Positions 28,101-40,100 of a DNA stretch of 64,000 bases are shown here, in pieces. This DNA is from Mesorhabditis belari. Its lineage: Eukaryota; Nematoda; Chromadorea; Rhabditida; Rhabditidae. The stretch is from NCBI GenBank assembly GCA_958450365.1, contig CAUEEP010000289.1:248001-312000 (forward strand). The letters are read 5' to 3'. The position numbers and the translations under genes are program-made. Every line of letters begins with the position of its first letter. The first letter of the stretch is position 1. The notes beneath the pieces were generated by a model, which saw nothing but the letters and a program-made list of their open reading frames with translations, ran no database searches and was not told the DNA's origin.

Positions 28101-31100
28101 AGCGTTCCACCTGAATGAGTGTTAGAGAGGCTATGGTAGAAAAGAGAGCTTGGGCTCAGTCTTGGACTTAGTGTGAAGGCTAGCGGCTAGCGCCCCGCAC
28201 TAAGTCTATTTGGGTTTGGCTAAACCCCCATTTTCTGGATCTCGGCCAGTTCTCAGAGCTAAGGAACAAGCGCTTGGCGATGCTCATGCGCCCCCTTGGG
28301 TTTAAGCTTAGGCTTAGACTTAGACTTAGACTTAGACTTAGACTTAGACTTAGGCTTAGGCATAGGCTTAGACGTAAGCGTAGGCTCAGGCTTAGGCTTA
28401 GGCTTAAAGACTATATGTATTACAAAGAGCTGAAATTATATCTGCAAATACCCAGACTGAATACCCAGACTATTCCGGTTCAATTACCCAACTTTGGCTA
28501 CTTATAAAAGTGCCTAAGTGTCTCAATTCATGAAATTTCTCCAATAGCTTTAGCCGTTACTCTACGGATTGCCTGATTCATCAAAACTCCAATTTCAATG
28601 CTGCAAACTAGTCCGTGACATCCAGCATTAACAAATGCGAATCCCTTTACCTGAATCCTTGTTCCCGTTTCGACTTGTCCCGCGTCATTTGTCACTCTCA
28701 ACGTGTACTCTCCCTCATCATCTCCAATAATGTAATCGATATCCAAAAAGATGAACCCGAAATCATTAGACATACGGTAACGAGAGCTATGCTAAAAAGA
28801 AAGAGAAATTGATTGATTGAAGAAAAGAGAAACACAAACCTTTAACGGGAAACCATTGAAAAACCATTCGTATCGCATCGAATTATCATCGATTGGAGAA
28901 ACCTGAAAATGGGAATTTTGAAAACTTTTGATCATTTCCGTTAAGCTACAAATTTCCCAGTGTTTTCCTTTGCCTTAAAACTCATAAAAGTTTAGTGTTA
29001 CACTTTTTGGTAGCCACACTACAACGGGACGCTGTTCTGGTAAGCTAAAATTCGCTCAGACTCTCGTAAACGCATTCTTTCTAATGTACTACTAGTAAGA
29101 TGGCTTTTAAAACAGAAAACTGCCACTTCTAATCTCCATCTTGTAGAGAATTCCACCGAGAATCCGATACAAATAATCCATTTTAGTTTTTATCCTTAAC
29201 ACCTAACATTTAGCAAAAAAAATGCTATTTGAGCAAAGTGAAAATGCAAAAATTTAAGCTAAAAATGTCTATTTGACGCGTGTAACAGATCCCTTAATGG
29301 TGTACTGGATAAGGGGCTTGTTTCAAGAGCAAACTGTGCTCCCTTTTGCTCGGGTTCAATTCCTTTTGCAGCCAAATCTTGCTTTTTGTTTATTTAGGTT
29401 TTTTCATTATTGAATATTTAATATTCAATGTATCCGAGTTTTTGAATAAGTTAGTCACGCTTTGAAAGCTCATAACTTTGTTATAACTTTGTTATAACTT
29501 TGCCATAACTTTGTCCTAACTTTGTCATAACTTTGTCATAACTTTGTCATAACTTTGTCATAACTTTGTCATAACTTTGCCATAACTTTACCTAGCGATA
29601 ATATTGGCGTCATCTTTTTCTATAGTTTTATAGAAGAGACATGAGGCTTTAGAATGATCAAAAGGAGAGCTTGATTGAACTAATAAATCCTGAGAAAACA
29701 GTAGCTAATAGCAGCTAAAAAAACTAGGGAACAATCAGATTTCGTAAGCGCGAATCGCAAGCGACCCTTTCAAACAAAGTCATCTAGTTTTAGTTCGGAT
29801 TGCGAAATCTGACCGTTCCTCAATATTGCCGGATTGTTTGTAGTATCGCTGGATTTGCCAATCAAGCTCTTGTATCATTCAAAAAGCCTGAAACTCGATA
29901 AAACTGTGTAAAAAGTTCATAAAATCGTATTTCTCTAAGAATTTCTGAACTCTCAAAGCTGACGATTAACTAATAAGGTCATTCCCATTCACTGATCTTT
30001 CTTACTACATATTTTCACGAACCTGTGCTTCTAAATGCAGGCATTGACTCTCATGGACGATTTGTGCTTCTCCTGGCAATCCCTTCAACAATTGCGGGGC
30101 TTCACGAGGTCGATCAGCGGCTGGTTCAGCTCTCTGTTGGGGTGTTTCAAGCTCAGTGATCCGCGCTAGCGATGACGGATGAAGTGAGTCGGTCATCTGG
30201 AAAAATCATAAATGAACTAATAGCTACCAAGAATCCTAAAGGAAGTGAGCAAAGATTTTTCGTGATTACGCCAGTGTGCACTCCAGTTTATTGTTTAGTC
30301 TCTTTATTACAGTACATTGAATAGTCTTTGATTGTTTCGACAATTGAATACTGTAGCCGCGCTGTAGCAAAGCTTTTTCAAATTGGGTAAATGCGCAAAG
30401 ATTTTTCGTGATTCGGCCAGTGTGCACTCCAGCTTATTGTTTTAAATGGAAATTTTCCCTAGTTTACGTTCATTAGAGCCTCAAAATCACTTACCAAAGA
30501 TCCCTTTGGTCCACAACGGATGTTCATCGAGCTACGAGCTTCACCAGCTGCATTTCGGACTAGAAAAAACAATACAATAGTTCTTTAATTCAGATTTAAT
30601 TCAGATAATACGATAGTTCAGATAAAACGTCTAAAAACGAACTTTACTATTCAAAAAAAAACCCACCGACAAGTGTGTATTCCCCAGAATCCTCGGGATA
30701 AACGTACAAAATGTTCAAAGCAGCATAGCCAAAATCTTGACTAAGCACATAGCGATGCGCTTTCATCAGCGGATTCCCATTCAAAAGCCATTCATACTAA
30801 AATTGGGTATTTTAAAATAAATTCTACAATTCTAAAATCAATTCTACAATTCCAAAATCAATTCTACAATTCTAAAATCAATTCCTCAAGCAATTGTATT
30901 GTTTTTTTTTGTTTTTTTTTTTTAAAATATTAGATTTACAACTTGAAAGTTTGTACACTTTATTCATTGAAATTTCTAGAAATATTAGGTGCGTGAAAAA
31001 AGTAATCCACGCTTTTAATTTTTATTTTGTTTAAACAAATATATCTAAACAATTTTTAATTTTTTGCTAACGATATTACGATACGATAACGATATCCTAT

Positions 31101-34100
31101 ATATCGTTTAAAAGCTTATTTTTTTCCTCTTTCGAATAATATATTCATTTTGTTAAAAGGACGACAATAAACTACTTTCATTTTAGTTTGAAAATGGTAT
31201 ACACAAGTATCGCTATTCGGTCAAATTTGCTTTATGAGTTCAAAAATGGGTTGAAAGCTGCGGAGGCTGCACGTCGAATTCGGAATGCGTTTGGCGAAGA
31301 CGCCGTTACTGATGATACCGCTAGGTTTTGGTTTCAACGATTCAAAGGTGGTAATGAAAGCCTAGAAGATGAACCACGTGGCGGTCGCCCTGAGACCTGT
31401 TCGGATGACCAAATAAGACGCTGTCTTCTCGAAAACCCTCGTTCAACCTCTTCAGAAATAGGCCTTACATTAAATTGTGATGGGTCAACCGTAAGGAAAC
31501 GCTTGAATGCCATGAATTTTATCAAAAAGTTGGACAAATGGATACCGCATAAATGTTAAAAACGTGGATTACTTTTTCACACACCTAATAGTTATTTAAC
31601 ACCTAGAAATGCACCAATTTACAATTTACATCCAATCAACTACAATTTTTATCAACTAAAATCAACCCAATCAACTAAAAAGGTCCATTTATTCTCAAAG
31701 TTTTTGAAAAACTTCGAAAAGCTTCAGTTTTATAGGTTTCTAGAGGGGAAAGAAGTTGAGAAACAAGAAAAAAAAAGAAAGAAGTTTTCAAGAAGTTAAG
31801 AGTTTTCAATCTTTTTAAGAGTTTCTTAAGAGCTTTCTAAGCATTTAAGCGTTTAAGAGATATATTTAGTATTTGAAAGATTCCTAAACATTTCTAAATC
31901 ATTTCTTAAATTAGATAATATAAAACTTTTATTTAGTTGAGACTAATTCAATTGGCGTATTAAATTGGCGTCTGTGTCATGGAAAAAGACGAAAAAGTGT
32001 CCAAACTTTCAAGTTACCCATCTAATCCATTCAGTATGCCTTAAAGTCTAGCAATCGATTACCATAGTCCCTAGCTCCAGTACTAGTTACCCAGTCGACT
32101 ATCTCCTAAACAGAGTCACCGATTTATGTACTTATTTAGGTCACAGAAGCGATAGCTTTGCTTTGCTTTACCCTTGCTTAGTTCAATAATTTGAAATCCA
32201 CTCACCGTCAACGTGTTGTCATCAGTGGGAGTGACTTGAGCCTCGATATAGATGTTGTCACCTTCTTCCAGCTCGGCGTCTGGTCCAATCGGTTTCACGA
32301 AAGCCGGAGCCTCAAAATTGAATTAATGAACTATTTGCTTGAATGCTAGAATGCTAGAATACTAGAATGCTAGAATGCTAGAATGCTAGAATGCTAGAAT
32401 GCTAGAATGCTAGAATGCTAGAATGCTAGAATGCTAGAATGCTAGAATACTAGAATGCTAGAATGCTAGAATGCTAGAATGCTAGAATACTAGAATGCTA
32501 GAATGCTAGAATGCTAGAATGCTAGAATGCTAGAATGCTAGAATGCTAGAATGCTAGAATGCTAGAATACTAGAATGCTAGAATGCTAGAATACTAGAAT
32601 GCTCGAATGCTAGAATGCTAGAATGCTAGATTGCTAGAATGCTAGAATAGATTAGAGTTCTAGAGTCTGTTAAATAGCTAAATAGCAAAATACTTCTTTT
32701 TGAGCCTCGGGTTGCTCCTCTTCGATCGGTTTCGGCAATTCCATTTCCTGAATTTTCTGATAGGAGACTGGGTGCTGCGTTTGGCCGAGGATTCCATCTT
32801 TCGCTGAAAAGGGAAAAGATTAGAACAATATTCATAAATTTAAACATTTTTAGAGTACTTTAACCCAGACAAAAATCCTTATTTAAGTTAAAAAAAAAAC
32901 GCGTGAAAATCTGCTCTCAATTTCTCGGCTATTTTTTTTCTAAACAATGACCTCTTTCTACCGTATTCTTGTCTTTATTTTTTTCTCGAATCTCTCGACT
33001 TTTTGGTTTTGTCTCAAAAGCTACAAAAAAAGAACAGAATTCGAGTCAAAAAGTGGTTAGATTTGATGAGAATTTGAGACAAGATTACGGTAGAAATGGG
33101 GGAAAAGGGGGGGGGGGGCACGATTTAGAAAAGAATCTAACAGATGCTATCATTTACAGTAATCCTTACCATTTTCCACTCTCCTAAATGGACTTAAATG
33201 GGGCATTGTGGGTCCAGTAGTACCCCTGTCCTCGGATGGAAGCACTCCGGCGAGTTTCAAGTACGGATTTCGATGTGCTAGCTCATCATTATTCGGTTGC
33301 ATCGATGAATGAAACGAATAAGCACCATGAACCGGATTTTTCATCAATCTTTGCGAATCCTGGATGTCATCAAAGCTTTTTGGCGAGTTTCCCTTTTTCT
33401 CGCCGACTTTCGGAATTTTCACTCCAAGAATAGCCATTCTTGTCGAAGCCGAAGCTTTTGGCGAGATTTGCATTCTTGGAGAGATCAGGCTCGGGGATCT
33501 TACATTTTGGCTATCACGGCGTACTGTAATGGGCAAATCGAGTAGTTTTGACTCGTTCTGGGTACTGTAGCGTACGGTAGCCGGGTGCAGTTTATCGAAT
33601 TGCGCGCTTTGGCCAGGATTTATCGCGATTGGCAAAGTGTGCGCTCCAGGATTTTGTTGAGGCGATAAAGCTGGTTGAATCACGGTGATCGGTACATTGT
33701 ACGGTCTTGGGGAAGCCCACGAGCTCCCATGGGTTACGGTGGCCGGGTAGTAGCCTCTTGGGGATACGGTAATCGGCACTTTATGTAAATCGGCGTCTCC
33801 TGGTGTCACGATATTCCCCACATTTCTCGGGGATACGGTAGCCGGGGAGCACACTTTAGGCGAGTGGGCCCTCGGGGGTACGGTAGACGGTCCATAGACT
33901 AGAGCATACGGTGATGCCTGGCTCCGATCCACATAGTTAGGCGATTTTTGAGGAACATGACTTCCAGGATTGTGATAAGTGTAGCCATTCGGGGATTTCT
34001 GAGTCGGAGACGGCTGGGATCGGGTCGAATAGGTGAATTGGTCGGCCATCGATTGTTTTTATGAATCAGGCAATTCTAGATCGAAAAAATAGTAGAATGG

Positions 34101-37100
34101 TGGAAATGGATGCGCACTAGAAATTCGGAACTTCTTGAAATCTACGTTTTTTTTGTCGAATTTGACCTTTTAGCACTGAAAGACACCGATTTTTGGTTTG
34201 TGCGTAGCAGCCCGGAGTCGGTGACTGACGAAAGTCGCTACTTCGTGCTCCAATTACCGTAGTTCAATAGAATGCGTTCCAGGATGGTCAATTAGTTGAA
34301 TAAAATTTTGATTTGAGTAGTAATCGAGCTAGAAACGGGTTGAAATCAAGCTTTGAACCAGTTAAGGCCAAAATCGAAAATTTTCCCAATTTCTCCTTGT
34401 AATCTTCTAAATTGTGTTCCAGAATGGTTAAATCAATAAAAAAGAAATGGAATTTATTTCCAATTAGCCGAAGAATTTAGGACGATACTGTTGGAAGAGT
34501 GTTTCAAGCCTGCAGTTGCGGTGGAAAGAGGGAAAAGTTGCAGAAAAGGGGAAAAGAGGGAAAAAGGAGGCCATTTCTTGTCTTTTTCCAACTTTTCCCC
34601 TTCAAGCACGGGTGCTAAGCCTGGGGGAAAACAGAGAATTGGGCGTGGAGGGGGACGCAGGTATTCCCGAGAATGCATGACTCGCTGAATCGCTGCCTCG
34701 CTGACTCGGTGACTCAAAGAATCAAAGACTTTTGTCCAAGCAAGAGACCGAGAAATTTGAGACTGCGTTGATTGTTTGCAATTTCTTTTTGCAGGCTGTA
34801 GTCAACTGGAAGAACTAAGAACTTTTTTGTAGCTTTTATAATCGATCGATCGACTGAAAGGATCAGTGCGTTGGAACTAGAAATAGTTATTGATCGAAAT
34901 CGAATTTTTATGACTGTTTGAGAATATTTGGAACATAAAAAAGCCAAACAGAGCATTTTCATTTTTATTTTCTGCTGGGTTTCATTGCAAAAGCAGTTAG
35001 CTTTCCGTAGCTTTCCGTAGTTAGCTTTCCGTACTTTCCGTAGTTAGCTTTCCGTACTTTCCGTAGCTTTCCGTACTTTCCGTAGTTAGCTTTCCGTACT
35101 TTCCGTAGCTTTCCGTACTTTCCGTAGTTAGCTTTCCGTAGCTTTCCGTAGTTAGCTTTCCGTACTTTCCGTAGTTAGCTTTCCGTACTTTCCGTAGCTT
35201 TCCGTACTTTCCGTAGTTAGCTTTCCGTACTTTCCGTAGCTTTCCGTACTTTCCGTAGTTAGCTTTCCGTACTTTCCGTAGTTAGCTAGTTAGTTAGAGT
35301 AAATACCGTGATTTGAGCAAAAAAACTGTTTGTTCAAGAGAAAACTTTGAAGCCCCATAATTTTTTTTCTTTTTATCCAATCTTTCTAATTTAAAAAATT
35401 TAACATAATTATTAATGATTCTGCGTTGAATGATACCAAATACTTGATGGTTGGACGCTCCTAGACCCACTCATTCACAATCGGCTACGTAAACATTAGA
35501 GTTGTTCATATTTTGAATGAATTCTGAAACCTTGACTTTTGAAATGGCTCAAGATTTAGAGCCACCCCAAACTCGAGTCTTTAATCAATTCAATCAATTC
35601 AATCGTTCAATCAATTCAAAATCGATTAAACTAGAAGATTTTCACAAACAAACTATCAAACTTGGCAGATCAACTATCAAACAACCAACAAAAAAAAAGA
35701 TTTTCGCAAACTTGGCAGCCAAGTTATCCTATTGATCTCCGGATTGATCATTTTCAATATTGAATATGATGAAAAAATGACCTCGACAAATGAATCTCGT
35801 TGCTGTTGTTGCCTGCCCAAGAGAGTTCTCAGCGACACACGAGTATTCGCCCGAATCCTGAGCATAGACGCCAAGAATGTCCAATGAAACGTAGCCAAAA
35901 TCGTAGAAAGTGCGGAAACGGTGACCTGAAATGAAATGAAATGAAAAAAAAAAGATTATTTTCTCTAGCTGTTTGCCTCTAGACTAAAGAGAATTTCATA
36001 AAAATCGTGATGTACTTTGTGCTTTGTGCTCCGAAACGCACGCCTTTTGGTTCACTTTTGGTTCACTCTACAATTCTCTTTTCTCTAGAGCTCTCGTTTT
36101 TTTTTGCGCTCGACTTGTTCACCAAAATTTGTTTATCGAATTTTCGATGTTTGGCCGACATTTTCTTAAGGAAATAAAGGTTAATTCATAGTTTTTAAAA
36201 ACATAGGCACAGTTTGATCTAAAAGAATTGCAAATTTGACTTGTTTATCTATTTTTGAGTTAACTTATATATCCGAACCATATTGGAACCATACCGGAAC
36301 CATATTGGAACCATATAGGAACCATATTGGAACCATACCGGAACCGTATTGGAACCATATTGGAACCAGATTGGAACCGTATTGGAACCGTATTGGAACC
36401 ATATTGGAACCGTATCCGAATCATATTTGAACCATATTGGAACCATATTGGAACCAGATTGGAACCATATTGGAACCGTATTGGAACCATATTGGAACCA
36501 TACCGGAACCATATAGGAACCGTATCCGAACCATATTGGAACCAGATTGGAACCGTATTTGAACCGTATTGGAACCATATTGGAACCATATTGGAACCAT
36601 ATAGGAACCGTATCCGAACCATATTGGAACCTTATAGGAACCGTATCCGAACCATATTGGAACCAGATTGGAACCGTATCCGAATCATATTGGAACCATA
36701 TTGGAACCATGGAACTCACAGGAAACTTTACAAAATGAGGAAAGATCATTTTGGGCAAAATGACGAAAGATCATCTGATCAAAATGAGCAAAAGTTCAAA
36801 TTTCAAGTTCAAAGATGTTAAAATTCCGTTTTTCTCTCGAATTTTCTATCTCTCGCATCTTCTATATTTGTTTAAACTGGCTAGCTAAACGACAAAACGC
36901 TTAAACGAACCGTGTGGAATCGGTCGACCATCTCTCATCCACGTGATCTTCAACGAGTTGTCGTTATACGGTCGAACTTGACACTCCAAATGGAGGGGCT
37001 CGGATTCTTCGACCTAAAAAAACAATGGTTAATTGCAATTCACATCAAACAGAGCTACAAATCAGATCAAGAGCTGACCTAGCCGGAAGCCGGAAGAACT

Positions 37101-40100
37101 CTAGCCGGTAGAACTCTAGCTGGCAGAACTCTAGCCGGCAGAACTCTAGCCGGCAGAACTCTAACCGGCAGAACTCTAACCGGCAGAACTCTAGTCGGCA
37201 GAACTCTAGCCGGTAGAACTCTAGCCGGAATACTCTAGCCGGAAGAACTCCTCTCCAGAACTCCAGAACATTAAAAGCTCAGGGTCATTCGACTCACCTC
37301 TCCGAGATCTTGTGGCAATTGCAGGATGAAGACGGGTGGTCCTTCGGGTGCAACTTCTTCAATCTCACCCCTCGCATACTTGTTCAAATTCTCCAAATAG
37401 TTGATCTTTCCAAGCGATTCCTCGTGTTGTGTGTTGTCCAGAATCGTGCCCAGGGCTAGAATTTTCTAGATTTTCTTGAAAAAATGACACTCACGAAGGA
37501 CGATAACGGTGCACTCGCGTTTCGCCTCTCCCAGCGCATTCCTCGCCACTAGGGTGTACGTGCCCGAGTCTTCAGCAATAGCTCCTTTAACATCCAGGGC
37601 AACGAAACCAAACTCATACATGGCTTTCACACGACTTCCGGTCAACAATGGATGTCCATTCACAAACCATTCAATCACCATCGTTGGATCATTTACGGGA
37701 GTCACCTGGAAAGAGAAAATTGAAGTTTTCGGAGTTACTTTAGTTTCAAAAAAAGCCGCTTCACTTGAAAGCTATTGATTTTAGCGTAAATTTGGCGTAA
37801 TTTTGGCGTAAATTTGGCGTAAATCTGACAAGATAAATCCCGAATCCGATAAAACACTCACCCGAACATCTAAATGAATATCGTCGTGCTCATTGATTTG
37901 CATATTCTGGAGATCACCGAGGAATTGTGGTGCACCGCTGCACCCTCGTTCTTCATCCTAAACCATACGACAATAATCCACTACGCTACAAAACGCAGAT
38001 ACAATACAATACTAAAAGTCAACCTTTCAACACTTGACTTTGAAGCCTTTCACTTAACTATCACTTAACTTTCACTTAACTTTCAATAAAAACAACTCAC
38101 CTCTTCTAATTGTCCAATCCTTGAGTGCTCAAGTTGTTCAATTCGAGCTAAGCCTTCTGGATGATGGGGATCCAGGTAGAGGGATTTCTCCGAAAGCACA
38201 GACAACTCAAGATTGCATTGACATTCGCCCAATTCATTACGCGCCACCTAAAAATGAGTTTTTCCTTTGATTCACTGCAAGGAAAACAGCATTTTGCTCT
38301 TTTTCTTTAGGTTAATTTGAAGAGCAATGTTGAAGAGCTAGATGCTAATAAAAGATTGAGACAAACCAATGTATATGTGCCAGAGTCTTCCGGATACGCG
38401 TAGAGAATGTCCAAGGCGGCGTAGCCAAAGTCGAACATTGGACGGAAACGATGTGCTGCGGCCAATGGGTGACCGTTGTGGAACCTGAATTTCTCAAATA
38501 AAATGAAAGTTTACACAATTTTCACAATTTTCCCAATTTTCACAACTCAATACAAAACTTATTGTCTTTTAAGGGATTATCCGAAAATTTTTTCATCACT
38601 TATTTTGAGAAGAATTTGAGTTTGCAAGAAAAAGAGCTTGATTTGCTATTGCTGGAAACGTAAACATTCAACAATGTGTGCTTATTATTGCAATAATTAC
38701 AATGAAATGCAATTCAATTTCAGACCTATTGACTGAAGGAATTATTGTAGACAATACTGATAACTTTCATAGTTTTTAATAAACAAAAGAAAATTAAAAA
38801 CGTCTTTCATTTTGCCGATTTTATTAGGTTAATTTCTTCTCCTTCCGGCAGTATTCGTGGATTAAAATTGATTGGTGACCTAGGTGCTCCACTAGTTCCG
38901 TTCGATGCTCCAACTTTGAACGTCTCCAACGTCTGCTTCAACTTTGGTATTTTGCCCTGTCGGACGGCAAATTGTGCGTCTTTCGCTTTTACCGTATTTT
39001 CTCTAATAGCATTGCACTAATGGTACACTTTCAAAGCTTTCACAAAAGCTCAACACTCAAATCCCCCCACTAGATCTGGTCGTCAGCTACATTTTCCGAT
39101 GCCACATCGATAGGTTCTGATAAGTGGTTCTCGAGATTTCGAAATTTCGAGCAATTTAGGCGACGCTCTGGATGCACTACTATTAGAGAAAATACGATAT
39201 TCGCTCATTCTAACTCACCACTCGACTCGCATCTTCACATCGCTCGCCGGCTGGATTCGCGCCTCAAAGTGAACCGGCTCGTTTTCAGTAACCTAGAAAG
39301 TAAACCATTGTAGAAAGGCTGTAAGCAAGGTTAGAAAGGCAGATTCAGCTCTGGAAGTCCTTTTTAGACTTTAGAAAAGCTACATGGCTCTAGTTTTAAA
39401 ATAACTACAATTGAATAATTTTAGTTTTCAAATTTCGCTACTCTTCGCCGACTCACCTCAATTTTATCCTGCAATGTTCTCGCGAATCTTGGGGTTTCCA
39501 AAGAGTGCTCTTCTTCGGGACGGACAACGGGCATCGGTCCAATGTGGATTTGATGAGAATCAAGGTAGCCAATGATCGGCAGACTCTCTCCGTGCTGAGA
39601 CTCGAGTTTAAGCACCTCAGTCTAGAATTGAAAGATTGAAAGATTGAAAGATTTGAAAGTGGTTAAAGTTTGTCTTTGTCAGTGATCCTAGCTTTAATAA
39701 AGAAAAAAAAATCCTAGCATTTCTAAGCCCTTAAAAAATCCACAGCATTAATTCTACCGTTCTCCTAGTTTACCATAACGATTTTAGCTGAATAGTTGAA
39801 TTTTTGACTATCGGATCTTTACCTGATACGTGGTCAACTCGGCATTCGCTTGCGCTGTACCCATGACATTATGGAGTACGCAAGTGTACACGCCAGCATC
39901 CTCGGGGTACGTTGGATGAATGGTGAGCGAGACATGACCAAAATGAACCCCCGTTTGAATGCGATTCGCGTTCGGCATCGCTTGCCCGTTTTTCAGCCAC
40001 GAGACCTAGAAATTTGCGATATTTGAGCTGTTATAAGATCTAGAGTAGTAGTTTAGCTATCAAAATCTGCTATCATTCTTTTTTAGGATCTGGAAAATGA

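Noticed and set aside
36236..36821. Long open frames on both strands (up to 169 codons)
   Set aside because: They come from the 11-bp ATTGGAACCAT repeat, which is stop-free in several frames.
38813..38985. Alternative terminal exon of kettin
   Set aside because: The preceding exon ends in phase 2 and no AG in this segment gives the matching frame.
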